Shown here: positions 1 through 7,240 of the stretch, piece by piece
Position numbering within the stretch: the first letter of the stretch is position 1
Layout of the letters: each line of letters opens with the position of its first letter
Assembly: GCA_017885485.1 (NCBI GenBank)
Contig: JAFNFZ010000250.1
Span: 1-10,369 of the forward strand
Origin: Chloroflexota bacterium
GTDB taxonomy: Bacteria > Chloroflexota > Dehalococcoidia > UBA2247 > RBG-13-53-26
Direction: 5' to 3'
Length of the DNA stretch: 10,369 bases
Program-made: the position numbers and the translations under genes
The notes under the pieces: generated by a model
Told to the model about the DNA's origin: nothing
The model's input: the letters and a program-made list of their open reading frames with translations, nothing else
The model's database searches: none

Positions 1-23
1 ACCAGTGACCAAGGGCTTATGAG
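1..23. repeat. Left attachment-site repeat (attL): tRNA-Met fragment
   Basis: These 23 bases are identical to 10037-10059 inside the intact tRNA-Met gene. They run from the anticodon loop through the variable region into the T arm, in the same orientation. Identity stops exactly after the anticodon-loop bases; the next bases (gatgcaaag) differ from the tRNA (tcccctgct). The displaced tRNA 3' end would lie to the left, outside the window, so the repeat may be longer than what is visible. Read with the integrase and the intact tRNA, this is the far end of an integrated element. Confidence 0.85.
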
Positions 24-34
24 GATGCAAAGCT

Positions 35-60
35 AAAAGGCGGTGACCGCTCGCCTCCTT
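35..60 (-). terminator. Probable intrinsic terminator after the surface-protein gene
   Basis: On the minus strand an AGGCG stem (52-56) pairs with CGCCT (38-42) across a 9-base loop and is followed by TTTT. A shorter inner GCGG/CCGC pairing is also possible. It lies about 55 bases past the stop codon of the surface-protein gene and just inside the attachment repeat, so it would stop transcripts from leaving the element. The stem is short, so confidence is moderate. Confidence 0.45.
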
Positions 61-114
61 TCTGACCAGTATTATACCAGACGAGGCAACACCCAATGGG
101 GACCGAGCCAGCTG

Positions 115-2673
115 CTAGGCCCAGACGCTGCTCCTCCTACTCTTCCCGCCTTTCCTCACCAGCAAGTACCCGATCCCAAGTAGAACGCCTAAAGCAGCCA
201 ACGTTGTCGTCATCTCACTCCCTTGATCGGGCATTCCTGGTACTCCAGTGCCGCAAATACCTCCCCCACCACCAACCACGCTAAAGGCGTCCGTCTTCGT
301 CGCAGTCCCCCACTCTGTCGTTACCGAGACGTCCCTTGGTCCTTTGGTCGCATGAGCATCGATGGCGATCTCAGCGGTGATCTCAGTGCTGCTGTTGACA
401 GTGAAGTCCTCAACCGTTATTCCGGAGCCGAAGCTGACCACCGTCGCTCCATAGAGATTGGCGCCCGCGATGGTGACTGTCAGGTCTTGATTCCGTTTCC
501 CACTGTCTGGATCCACACCTTCAACCTCCGGACTATTGCCGGTGCTGAAGGTCATGTCTGAGCCATAGGCTGTTCCACCGCTGTGGGCCGTGGCCCTGAA
601 GTGGTAGGTGGTCCCTGGAGTCAGACCACTGAGGGGATAGCTCCAGGTGCCGGGGGCCCACATGGGGCCCTGCAATATGGTGGTACTGCCATAGCTGTCG
701 GTCAGGCCCCATTCGAAGCAGACCCAGGCGTTGTCCGCTGTACCCAGGCTGGTAAGGTCCCCATTCAGCGTTACTGAACTGGTCCCTATTGAGGTGGCAG
801 CGTTGGTGGTCACCGACAGAACCGCAGTTGCCAGGGTGAAGGTCATGTCCGAGCCATGGCCTGTTCCCACGCCTTGCGCCTTGGCCCTGAAATGGTAGGT
901 GGTCCCTGGAGTCAGACCGCTAAGGGGATAGCTCCAGGTGTCAGGGGCCCACATGGGGCCCTGCAGAGTGGTGGTATTGCCATAGCTGTCGGTCAGGCCC
1001 CATTCGAAGCAGACCCAGACGTTGTCTGCCGTGCCCAGGCTGGCAAGGTTCCCGTTGAGCGTGGCTGCGGTCGCTGAGATGCCGGTTGGTGCCAAGGTGC
1101 TCACCGACGGAGACGCCGCCAGAGCGAGGGTGGTGAACCGCGACTCCGTCGACCAGCTAGACCAGGCGCCATGATTGTCCTGATGCCTCACATGCCAGTA
1201 GTAGGTTGTGGAGTTCGCCAGCCCTCCTGACAGCACGCTGATGGTAGTGAGATTCGAGGTGTCGGTTCCGCTATTGAAGACGTAGCTGGAATAGTCGCCC
1301 GCCGTGGCAGTGATCTGCCACTGCGATGCCTTGTGGGTATCCCCAGCGTCGGGGTCGGAGAAAGCCGAGGACTGGAGTGTTGGTGTTAGACTCACACCGG
1401 TGGCGGCATCGGCTGGGGAGACGTTGGTGGGCTGCGCCGGGGGATCGTTGGTCGCGATCTGCACTACGAAGACGTCCTGGCCTCCAGAGCTGGTCAGGCC
1501 CGGCATGGCGCCATCAGCATCCCCTGCTGCGTAGATGCCCGTGGCATCGGCGGAGATGCTGGTGACACTGTCGTCGGCACTGCTCCCGAACTGGTAGGTC
1601 CACACCTCGTTGCCGCTGGCATCGTACTTGCGGACAAAGGCGTCCGTGCCACCCTTGGTGGTTTGCCCCGGCAGCTGGCCCTGTGTGTAGCCGGCGACAT
1701 GGATGCCGCTGGAGTTGACGAAGATGGCATTGGCGACGTCGTCCTCTGACGAGCCGAACTCGCGGGTCCAGACGTTGTTGCCGTTGAGGTCGTACTTGCG
1801 GACAAAGGCCTGGCGGCCATCAGCTTCAGACGGATCGTGCGCCGCGCCGGCCACATAGACGCCGCTGGAGTCAGCGGAAACCGCGTTGACAGCTACCGGC
1901 GGGGCAAAGCCCGGCAGTCTGGTCCACAGTTCGGTGCCAGCGGAATCGTGCTTCCGGACAAAGCTCTCACCGGTGCCGGATACCACCCCACCAACATAGA
2001 CGTTGCCCGAGTAGGCCGAGACTCCGCTGGGGAAATAGTCTGGATCAGTGTTGTACTCCTTCGTCCAAATGATTGTGCCACTGGAATCGTATTTGCGGAC
2101 AAAGCCTCGTTCCTCCGAAGGAACCCCGAATGCACTCCCGGCCACATAGATGCCACTGGAATCAGCGAATACCACGTGGGGGTCATTAACACTGTCAATG
2201 CCTATTCCACTGACCCACTCTTGGGTTCCGCTGGCCGAGTATTTGAGCAGACCGGCAGCACCCCCGTCCCCATCTGGCCCTCCATAGAGCCCGGTCATGG
2301 CCACATAGATCCCGCTGGAGCAGGCATACATCGCATCTAGTCCCTCACCGTACAGGCCGTTCTCGCGGCTGTCATAGACCTCGGTGCTCCATACCTCGCT
2401 GCCAACGGCGTCGTATTTGTGGACATAGGACTGGTGCGGGTATGGGTCCCCTCTAAACTCACCAACGTAGATTGAGCCAGCCACGGCCGAGACTCCCCGG
2501 GCCGAATCATTGCCACTAGTGCCGAACTGATGTATCCATCCGACCGTAGCGGTCTCCCCCGCCGCACCCTGAGGGCAAATCAGCCCCACCAGAAGCGCAC
2601 AGGCCAGCAGGCTGGCAGCAGCGACGAGCGGAATCAGCCTACGAAATAGAAGATGAGACCGATGTCTGACCAT
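115..2673 (-). CDS. Secreted, C-terminally anchored surface protein: seven-bladed propeller, Fn3-like and IPT/TIG domains
   Basis: The protein is 852 residues. I chose the ATG at 2673 because AGGGGG sits six bases upstream; an in-frame ATG at 2721 would add 16 charged residues ahead of the signal peptide. Residues 1-39 form a signal peptide (RRLIPLVAAASLLACALLVG, then AAG). An LLAC string inside it resembles a lipobox, but the hydrophobic core continues past it. About seven repeats of SBBP type (residues 45-407) share SSGIYVAG, FVRKYD and GxxxW motifs and suggest a seven-bladed propeller. A Fn3-like domain follows (411-516), then two near-identical Fn3-like repeats (521-614, 618-711) and an IPT/TIG domain (715-799). 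The end has a glycine run with ICGTGVPGMP, a membrane helix (822-840) and a basic tail. It is probably displayed on the cell surface for adhesion or binding; the ligand is unknown and no catalytic domain is visible. Confidence 0.85.
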   Translation of the reverse strand: MVRHRSHLLFRRLIPLVAAASLLACALLVGLICPQGAAGETATVGWIHQFGTSGNDSARGVSAVAGSIYVGEFRGDPYPHQSYVHKYDAVGSEVWSTEVYDSRENGLYGEGLDAMYACSSGIYVAMTGLYGGPDGDGGAAGLLKYSASGTQEWVSGIGIDSVNDPHVVFADSSGIYVAGSAFGVPSEERGFVRKYDSSGTIIWTKEYNTDPDYFPSGVSAYSGNVYVGGVVSGTGESFVRKHDSAGTELWTRLPGFAPPVAVNAVSADSSGVYVAGAAHDPSEADGRQAFVRKYDLNGNNVWTREFGSSEDDVANAIFVNSSGIHVAGYTQGQLPGQTTKGGTDAFVRKYDASGNEVWTYQFGSSADDSVTSISADATGIYAAGDADGAMPGLTSSGGQDVFVVQIATNDPPAQPTNVSPADAATGVSLTPTLQSSAFSDPDAGDTHKASQWQITATAGDYSSYVFNSGTDTSNLTTISVLSGGLANSTTYYWHVRHQDNHGAWSSWSTESRFTTLALAASPSVSTLAPTGISATAATLNGNLASLGTADNVWVCFEWGLTDSYGNTTTLQGPMWAPDTWSYPLSGLTPGTTYHFRAKAQGVGTGHGSDMTFTLATAVLSVTTNAATSIGTSSVTLNGDLTSLGTADNAWVCFEWGLTDSYGSTTILQGPMWAPGTWSYPLSGLTPGTTYHFRATAHSGGTAYGSDMTFSTGNSPEVEGVDPDSGKRNQDLTVTIAGANLYGATVVSFGSGITVEDFTVNSSTEITAEIAIDAHATKGPRDVSVTTEWGTATKTDAFSVVGGGGGICGTGVPGMPDQGSEMTTTLAALGVLLGIGYLLVRKGGKSRRSSVWA
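541..822. repeat. Intragenic tandem repeat, copy A (Fn3-like module)
   Basis: This is one of two tandem modules in the surface-protein gene, with a period of 291 bp (97 codons). The central part (about 597-735) is almost identical in DNA to 888-1026, including many synonymous positions. That points to recent duplication or gene conversion. Both encode SLGTADNxWVCFEWGLTDSY and a later SYPLSGLTPGTTYHFRA. Confidence 0.85.
832..1113. repeat. Intragenic tandem repeat, copy B (Fn3-like module)
   Basis: This is the second copy of the 97-codon module, offset from copy A by exactly 291 bp. The flanks of the module are more diverged than its centre. This copy encodes the N-terminal member of the pair (protein residues 521-614). 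Confidence 0.85.
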
Positions 2674-2745
2674 TTCTGCCCCCTTGTGGTTAATCTTGTT
2701 CCTACCGCGCTGCGGCATCAACTACGGCTTAGGGTTTGTGCCTCG

Positions 2746-2803
2746 GGGATTCGCCTCGGACAATATCACAGTTGGGGATAGGGAGTCAACCTCAGCTTGG
2801 ATA
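2746..2803 (-). repeat. 58-bp inverted-repeat block, copy 1 (promoter-like)
   Basis: Read on the minus strand, this block matches 8644-8701 on the plus strand at 50 of 58 positions without gaps. The outer parts (tatccaagctgaggttgac and tgtccgaggcgaatccc) are identical. Seven of the eight differences fall in a 14-base stretch between the -35-like and -10-like hexamers. It lies directly upstream of the surface-protein gene. Confidence 0.85.
2762..2789 (-). promoter_or_regulatory. Promoter of the surface-protein gene
   Basis: On the minus strand TTGACT (2789-2784) and TGTGATATT, with -10 GATATT (2767-2762), are separated by 16 bases. Transcription would start near 2755 and give a leader of about 80 bases before the ATG at 2673. 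Both hexamers lie in the conserved parts of the 58-bp block shared with the DUF3303-like gene, while most of the spacer has diverged. That is what a functional promoter would leave. Confidence 0.6.
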
Positions 2804-2932
2804 CAAAGGGGCACAGGTTGGATTTCGGCTAGGCGCTGGTGGGCTGATGACATCGCCATTATTACAGACGCTCCCTGTGACCATCTGGGGCTGAAGGGGT
2901 AGGGCTGATTGAGGTCTCTCTGCCTCGTATCT

Positions 2933-2959
2933 GATCGGCGTGGATGTCTCCAGCCGATC
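2933..2959 (-). terminator. Strong hairpin just after the small membrane-protein gene
   Basis: GATCGGC (2933-2939) pairs with GCCGATC (2953-2959). After one bulged base, TGGA (2941-2944) pairs with TCCA (2949-2952) around a four-base loop, giving an 11-bp stem. It begins a few bases past the stop codon of the minus-strand gene at 2963. No T-run follows on either strand, so it could be a weak terminator or a 3'-end-protecting structure. Confidence 0.5.
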
Positions 2960-2962
2960 CCG

Positions 2963-3292
2963 CTACAACACCTGGATGACTATGAGGAATGCCATCCCAA
3001 TGATCAGCATAGGCATTGACAAGACTATCCATGCCAGAAAGAAGGCGCGTAATGTGACGGTTCTTCCTCCCGTGCTACCCACGCATTGAATGGTGAGGCC
3101 ATGTTCACTTGGTCTGTGATAGCTTGCCTTGCCAACAAAGACTGTCATCTCTTCCCCACTCCTGCAAATCAGTGGGGCTGTGACTTTGAGCGCTCTCGGG
3201 AATACCCGAGTGATAGCTGATACAATCATCATAGAAGTCCACAAACTACCGCCAACGATAATCAATACGAGCTCTGACGTGGTCATATCCAT
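2963..3292 (-). CDS. Small membrane protein with two predicted helices, family not recognised
   Basis: The protein is 109 residues. A hydrophobic helix lies at about residues 7-28 and a second at 84-107, which runs to the C-terminus. The loop between them (34-82) is polar, carries two cysteines (C43, C70) and has a compact beta-like character (EEMTVFVGKASYHRP). Both ends are probably on the same side of the membrane. The ribosome-binding site is weak (GAAG upstream); an ATG two codons in is an alternative start. A possible promoter (TTGCAG, 17 bases, TTATGC near 3335-3365) is unconvincing. I do not recognise a family. The gene stands alone between the surface-protein gene and the EFR1/TPR pair, with a strong hairpin after its stop. 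Confidence 0.6.
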   Translation of the reverse strand: MDMTTSELVLIIVGGSLWTSMMIVSAITRVFPRALKVTAPLICRSGEEMTVFVGKASYHRPSEHGLTIQCVGSTGGRTVTLRAFFLAWIVLSMPMLIIGMAFLIVIQVL

Positions 3293-3680
3293 GTCTTCAT
3301 TGTCTCAGCGCAAATCATCGTGCTTTCGTCTGAAAACCAGCATAACCTTCCCCTGTATCTACCTGCAACAGTTGCACTCACAAAGCAGAACGGGCCACAG
3401 CCAAGTAAGGGGACGAATCTTGGAGGATTTCCCTGAGGTCCCCGGCCACGACCCAGCAACACTCTAGCTGAAGCATCTGAGGCTGTCAAACGAGAGGGGG
3501 CTGTAATAGGCCCCCTTATCTTTTTCTGTCAGTGGCGAAGGAGGGCCAGCCCACAGAGGACAGGCCGAAGTTCTACAAGGTGCTGGTGGGGTGATGTCAT
3601 CAAGAGGCGAGGGGTTGCTCCCCAAGTCACGCTCCCAGCCTCACGGTCGCGTGGACGAATCGGCACAGCCCAACTGTCTC
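3293..3680. other. 388-bp gap without a recognised gene
   Basis: No convincing coding region is seen on either strand. Open frames crossing it (for example 3283-3489 and 3529-3825 on the minus strand) have low-complexity, shadow-like translations and overlap real genes. The stretch holds a strong plus-strand terminator (3495-3525), a short GGGG/CCCC hairpin near 3613-3625, and presumably the promoter of the minus-strand membrane-protein gene at its left end. Confidence 0.6.
3495..3525 (+). terminator. Strong plus-strand intrinsic terminator
   Basis: GGGGGC (3496-3501) pairs with GCCCCC (3510-3515), with an extra A-T pair outside, around an eight-base loop. TTATCTTTTT follows on the plus strand. 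No plus-strand gene is visible upstream, so it either ends an unseen non-coding transcript or acts as a barrier. On the minus strand the same stem follows the EFR1 gene but lacks a T-run. Confidence 0.7.
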
Positions 3681-4541
3681 TCACGTGTGGATGGTGCGGC
3701 CATGACGGTGAGTCACTCTGACGTGAGAAATTGACGGGTCCTGAGAAGCTTTTCGGACGTTGTACTTCAGAAAGGGGCGGAAGGCCGACGAACTCTGCAA
3801 AGAGACTATAGCCTCTTCGGGGCACTCCATTTCACACGTAAGGCAGAGTAGACAATTGCGTCCCCAGATGGGATACCCGCCCTTGTTCTCGGTGATATTC
3901 CCGACGGGGCAACGTGCTACACAGAGACGGCACACATTACATTTCTGCACATCGACTTTGAACAACCTGCTGTGGACCCAGGTGGAGAACCAACGACGGT
4001 ATGACAACCGTTCCATGCGATAGATCAGAGATGGGGCACTTTCTCTTGGCGCTCTGAGGTGTTGCCCACCTTCAACGCGTGCTGCGATCTCTCGTCCGAA
4101 GGTCTCAGCTCCGGTCAGCTCCTCCGCGGTCGGGTGATCGGGCGAAAAGAGGTAGCCCAGCTTCAGATAGTGTAGGTAGAAGTCAGCCCCGCGGCAGTGG
4201 AAGTGGCCCACTTCCTTCGCTCCCTTACGGGCCAGCGCTTGCCGGATGCGGTCGGCCGCATTGAATCGGTAAGTGCCATAGGTAACAAAGACGAAGGATG
4301 ACATTCCCTCAAGATGGGGCAGGCCATTGACGTAGTCAGACACATTGAAGGGTGGACTGAAACCATACACGGGGAACCCAATGCCCAGCACGTCGTAGTC
4401 GCGGACGTCAGGCGGCTTCTGGTCCTTGATATTGCACGCCTTGACCTCGAAACCTGAAGCACACAGCCCGGCAGCAATGCGCTCACTGGCTCGAGCTGTG
4501 GCACCAGTCTGTGAGAAGTAGACTATCAAACAGTTGCGCAT
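3681..4541 (-). CDS. EFR1-type flavodoxin-ferredoxin fusion protein
   Basis: The protein is 286 residues, close to the usual family length. The N-terminal flavodoxin-like domain (about 1-155) opens with a beta strand and the phosphate-binding loop YFSQTGATAR (8-17), the FMN site. The C-terminal part carries two bacterial ferredoxin motifs, CNVCRLCVARCP (Cys 201, 204, 207, 211) and CLLCLTCEMECP (Cys 230, 233, 236, 240), for two [4Fe-4S] clusters. The end (RPFLKYNVRKASQDPSI) also resembles EFR1 family members. It is probably a soluble cytoplasmic electron carrier joining flavin and iron-sulfur chemistry in an anaerobe; its redox partner is unknown. It follows the TPR gene by 83 bp on the same strand, so co-transcription is possible. 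The start codon sits inside a 9-bp inverted repeat. Confidence 0.88.
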   Translation of the reverse strand: MRNCLIVYFSQTGATARASERIAAGLCASGFEVKACNIKDQKPPDVRDYDVLGIGFPVYGFSPPFNVSDYVNGLPHLEGMSSFVFVTYGTYRFNAADRIRQALARKGAKEVGHFHCRGADFYLHYLKLGYLFSPDHPTAEELTGAETFGREIAARVEGGQHLRAPRESAPSLIYRMERLSYRRWFSTWVHSRLFKVDVQKCNVCRLCVARCPVGNITENKGGYPIWGRNCLLCLTCEMECPEEAIVSLQSSSAFRPFLKYNVRKASQDPSISHVRVTHRHGRTIHT

Positions 4542-4560
4542 CTCTGCATTCTTTGATAGT
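4522..4560 (-). promoter_or_regulatory. Inverted repeat around the EFR1 start codon
   Basis: The sequences actatcaaa (4522-4530) and tttgatagt (4552-4560) are perfect 9-bp inverse copies spaced by 21 bases. The spacer holds the start codon (4539-4541) and the weak ribosome-binding region. In the mRNA they could form a stem placing the start codon in its loop; as DNA they could be an operator. Confidence 0.4.
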
Positions 4561-4624
4561 GCGCCTGCGATTGAATGCTCCTGCGCAGAAGTGTGGCATC
4601 AGGGCAGTGAAGAGGTATGGGTAG

Positions 4625-5242
4625 CTAAGCTCCACCCAACCGCCCGACGTCTCCTTGAAAACGATCAACGTTGTACAGGACCTCTCTCGCCAAGCGGCTA
4701 TCAGGGTCAATCCGCACCGCTTTCTCAGAATATTCGCGTGCCTTACGGAATTGAAGGTCAGACAGGTAGGCTGCTGCCAAGTCCGTCAGAATGCTGACGT
4801 TGGTTGGAGCCAGGTCCTTTGCTCGGTGAAGATATGCCAGTCCTTTTTCTTTGTCACCAGCACAATGGATGGCCCATCCCAATCCCCGTAGATATTCACC
4901 GTTGTTGGGTTCTTTGTTGACAGCCACCTCAAATTCAGCGATGGCCTTTCCCCATTCGCTTTCTATGGAGTATGTGAAGCCAAGAAGGTAACGGTAGCCT
5001 GGGTTGTCCGGCTTACATGCAATAGCCTTCTTGATATGATTCTCAGCCAATTTGAGCTGCCTCAACGTGAGGTAGGCGTCAGCAAGGTAAGCATTCGCGT
5101 ACTCAACTGCAGTATCGTTATCACCGTATCTGATGAGAACGTACTTGTATATCTCGATAGCTTTGTCGTAGTTGCCGTGTTCGACGTGCTCTTTCGCTTC
5201 ACCCCATATGGTGTGAAGCTCTGGACCGGTATCACTACCCAT
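4625..5242 (-). CDS. Tetratricopeptide-repeat (TPR) protein
   Basis: The protein is 205 residues and almost entirely TPR helices. About five units are visible, near residues 13-40, 49-80, 83-113, 117-147 and 151-181. Typical features are A-x-Y/L small-large patterns and a proline at helix ends (KPDNPGYRYLLG, EPNNGEYLRGLG, APTNVSILTDLAAAYL, DPDSRLAREVL). No signal peptide or membrane segment is present, so it is probably a cytoplasmic scaffold for protein-protein contacts; the partner is not evident. GGGAAGG lies four bases before the ATG. It precedes the EFR1 gene by 83 bp on the same strand, and an extended -10 promoter candidate is found 40 bases upstream. Confidence 0.85.
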   Translation of the reverse strand: MGSDTGPELHTIWGEAKEHVEHGNYDKAIEIYKYVLIRYGDNDTAVEYANAYLADAYLTLRQLKLAENHIKKAIACKPDNPGYRYLLGFTYSIESEWGKAIAEFEVAVNKEPNNGEYLRGLGWAIHCAGDKEKGLAYLHRAKDLAPTNVSILTDLAAAYLSDLQFRKAREYSEKAVRIDPDSRLAREVLYNVDRFQGDVGRLGGA

Positions 5243-5281
5243 ACTACCTTCCCGAGAACAACCGCGCTTGGCTCAGACCAA

Positions 5282-5290
5282 ATGATACCA
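5282..5290 (-). promoter_or_regulatory. Extended -10 promoter candidate for the TPR/EFR1 genes
   Basis: On the minus strand TGGTATCAT fits an extended -10 element (TGn followed by TATCAT). No good -35 hexamer is seen at the right distance. Transcription would start near 5275, about 33 bases before the TPR start codon. Confidence 0.4.
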
Positions 5291-5402
5291 GATTCGTGAA
5301 GAAGGTTGTCGGCATATCTGAAGGAAGTCTCTTCTCGCGCACCTAGCTTCCGGGTGCCTTCTCTCTCAGCCAGAAGGAGCATGGTTCGCAGAACAGTAGT
5401 TA

Positions 5403-6401
5403 TCAGCAGCGTTGAGAGCAACGGTTGTCCGGACCCTTCGTCCACTTGACTTCGAGATTGTCCACTGGTGAGTACCGTTTGTGGCTCTCGATACCGTCAT
5501 AGCATCCTACAGCCTGGCAGTACCTGTTGGTCATCATCAGAGTTGTATGTCCCAACAGCCTCTGAAGCATCAGGCTGTCTCCACCGTCCTTGAGCCACAT
5601 GGTGGCGAAGGTATGCCGTAGCAGATGCGGATGAACATGGATACCAGTTTTGTTCCTCAACTTGATGAACAGGGTCTCTACGCTGCTGTCCTTGAGCGTT
5701 ACACCTTTCCTTGTCAACCATAGGCTATCATTGTGGCCATTTGCCCTGCTCCGGAGTCTCAGATACTGCTTCAATGCTTTGGCCGTTGTTGTGCCGTATC
5801 TGACTACCCTCTCCCCAGTCTTGCCATCTACCTTCATTACCTGTTGCTCCATGTTGATATCAGCCAGTTCGGTATTGAGGAGTTCACCTAACCTCAAGCC
5901 ACAGTCCACCAAGACCAGGATCATGGCCTTGTTCCTTACCCCGTCAAAGGTATTCCCTAGGCTCATTGTTAGCTCATTTACCCCTCTGTTATCGAGCGAT
6001 TTCACAACCTTCTTCTCCGCCCTGGGCACTTTGATCCTGAGAAGAGGATTGGTCTCCAAAATCTCTTCATTTATGGACCAATTCAGCAGGGCGGATATGG
6101 CCCGGTAGTACTTCTGGATGGTGGTGGAGTTGATAGGCTTCATGGCTCTGGGGCAGGTACTGTTGAAGCGGTGTGGAGTATCCCTTAGGTAGGCCAGCAA
6201 CTCCCGGAGGTGGTCGGTGGTCACAGCCCTGATATCCCTAGGCCATTTGTGATTGGCGGCGTACCATCGGAAGCCTTTGAGTTTGTCTGTGTAACACTCA
6301 ATGGTTCCGTAGGATTTGCCCTCTACCCTACAGGACAACAGGAAGCGGTCAGTGGCTTGGTCTATGGTCGTTACTCTTTTAGCTGCTGTGCTATTGGACA
6401 T
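5403..6401 (-). CDS. Tyrosine recombinase (phage/element integrase family)
   Basis: The protein is 332 residues. An N-terminal SAM-like core-binding domain spans about residues 10-115 (DRFLLSCRVEGKSYGTIECY; ISALLNWSINEEILETNPLL). The catalytic domain follows, with all expected residues: R170 (CGLRLGELL), K194 (DGKTGE), H259 and R262 (HPHLLRHTFAT), H285 (LLGHTTLMMT) and the nucleophile Y294 (NRYCQ). It therefore looks active. It most likely catalyses site-specific integration and excision between the element and the anticodon-loop region of the tRNA-Met gene. AAGGAGA lies upstream of the ATG and a good promoter is present. No excisionase gene is recognisable nearby. The integrase lies about 3.6 kb from the tRNA, which is unusual because such genes are often next to the attachment site. 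Confidence 0.93.
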   Translation of the reverse strand: MSNSTAAKRVTTIDQATDRFLLSCRVEGKSYGTIECYTDKLKGFRWYAANHKWPRDIRAVTTDHLRELLAYLRDTPHRFNSTCPRAMKPINSTTIQKYYRAISALLNWSINEEILETNPLLRIKVPRAEKKVVKSLDNRGVNELTMSLGNTFDGVRNKAMILVLVDCGLRLGELLNTELADINMEQQVMKVDGKTGERVVRYGTTTAKALKQYLRLRSRANGHNDSLWLTRKGVTLKDSSVETLFIKLRNKTGIHVHPHLLRHTFATMWLKDGGDSLMLQRLLGHTTLMMTNRYCQAVGCYDGIESHKRYSPVDNLEVKWTKGPDNRCSQRC

Positions 6402-6436
6402 TGGACTTCTCCTTCTCTTCGTTTTTGTCGCGTGAG

Positions 6437-6465
6437 ATGATATCTGAGAACTGGGGGAAGGTCAA
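6437..6465 (-). promoter_or_regulatory. Integrase promoter
   Basis: On the minus strand TTGACC (6465-6460) and TATCAT (6442-6437) are separated by 17 bases. Transcription would start near 6430, about 29 bases before the start codon, and the Shine-Dalgarno AAGGAGA falls inside that leader. Confidence 0.6.
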
Positions 6466-6649
6466 TAGAGAATATGGCGACAACAATGCTCATGGCCAGC
6501 CAAAGGTCTAGCATCAGCGCCCTGCTGAGTGTAGCCGCTATGATTCGCCCGGTCACTGGAATCAGACGGGAGGCCCGCTGTGACAGAGAGTCAAGGTTGG
6601 TTATTGTTGGTGAGGGCAGCCCACCCTAGGGACTGCAGATAGTTGGCAG

Positions 6650-7216
6650 TCAACGGAACTTGAGGCGATTCATATGTCTCACGAAATCCTGCTTGGTTCC
6701 GCGGTAGTATTCAAGCGTACCGTTCAGAATCTCAATCAGTTCCACCATATCGTTATAGCACTCCTTGGCTTCGGCAGTTGCCTTCCCCTTTGGGACTAGC
6801 GTTAGGACTCTCCTGTAGTTCCCATGTGCCAAGGCGTTTCTCACCTCAACCCAGTGTGCGAGGCGCTTGCTAAGAGCACTCCACTCTGTTGGCATCACGC
6901 ATTCTCTTTTCGATCTTTCTGCAGTCACACTTTCGAGTCTTCTCGGCAGGATTCTGATTAGGGTACCGAAGGTGTCTCCTTTTCGGAAATCAATCCCCTT
7001 ATACTCGAATGTTCGCTTGATACGATACTCCATTGCCATGCATGAGAAGAGTATGGATTGAAGCGAATCCGAATACTTCTTGTCGAATCTCAGCTTTTCG
7101 TCATCAACTTCAGCATTGTCGTAAGGCCAGTATTCCTTGAGAAGTTCACGGGGCCAAGAAAGATACGTAAACCAGAGCCTCGTGTCACCTTTGCTTTCTC
7201 CCGCGATTCCTGCCAT
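6650..7216 (-). CDS. HEPN-domain-like protein, candidate RNase/toxin
   Basis: The ATG at 7216 is chosen because AAGGAGA lies just upstream; a TTG start at 7252 would add 12 residues. The protein has 188 residues, is all-helical by appearance and soluble. Near residues 120-135 it carries WVEVRNALAHGNY, which contains RNxxxH (R126, H131), the hallmark of HEPN ribonucleases. Surrounding helices (SDSLQSILFSCMAMEYRIKR and NDMVELIEILNGTLEYYR) fit a HEPN bundle. Known HEPN proteins with this motif often cleave RNA as toxins or in abortive infection, sometimes paired with an antitoxin; no MNT nucleotidyltransferase partner is seen here. The gene has its own promoter framed by a 9-bp inverted repeat, and the DUF4268 gene lies upstream on the same strand. 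RNA cleavage is inferred from the motif only. Confidence 0.65.
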   Translation of the reverse strand: MAGIAGESKGDTRLWFTYLSWPRELLKEYWPYDNAEVDDEKLRFDKKYSDSLQSILFSCMAMEYRIKRTFEYKGIDFRKGDTFGTLIRILPRRLESVTAERSKRECVMPTEWSALSKRLAHWVEVRNALAHGNYRRVLTLVPKGKATAEAKECYNDMVELIEILNGTLEYYRGTKQDFVRHMNRLKFR

Positions 7217-7240
7217 GACTCTCCTTAAGCCGCTGAATGC

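Noticed and set aside
583..1077. GGGGCCC-type palindromes and plus-strand open frames opposite the surface-protein gene
   Set aside because: They follow from the repeated coding sequence on the minus strand (GPMWAP region) and its codon bias; nothing suggests separate function.
5062..5445. 127-codon minus-strand open frame across the integrase-TPR gap
   Set aside because: It overlaps the integrase end and most of the TPR start in another frame, has no clear ribosome-binding site and no recognisable domain; the TPR and integrase frames explain the region.
6371..6556. 61-codon minus-strand frame with a hydrophobic stretch, overlapping the integrase start
   Set aside because: It begins at a GTG without a ribosome-binding site and runs through the integrase promoter and Shine-Dalgarno sequence. 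The hydrophobic run is weak evidence for a gene.
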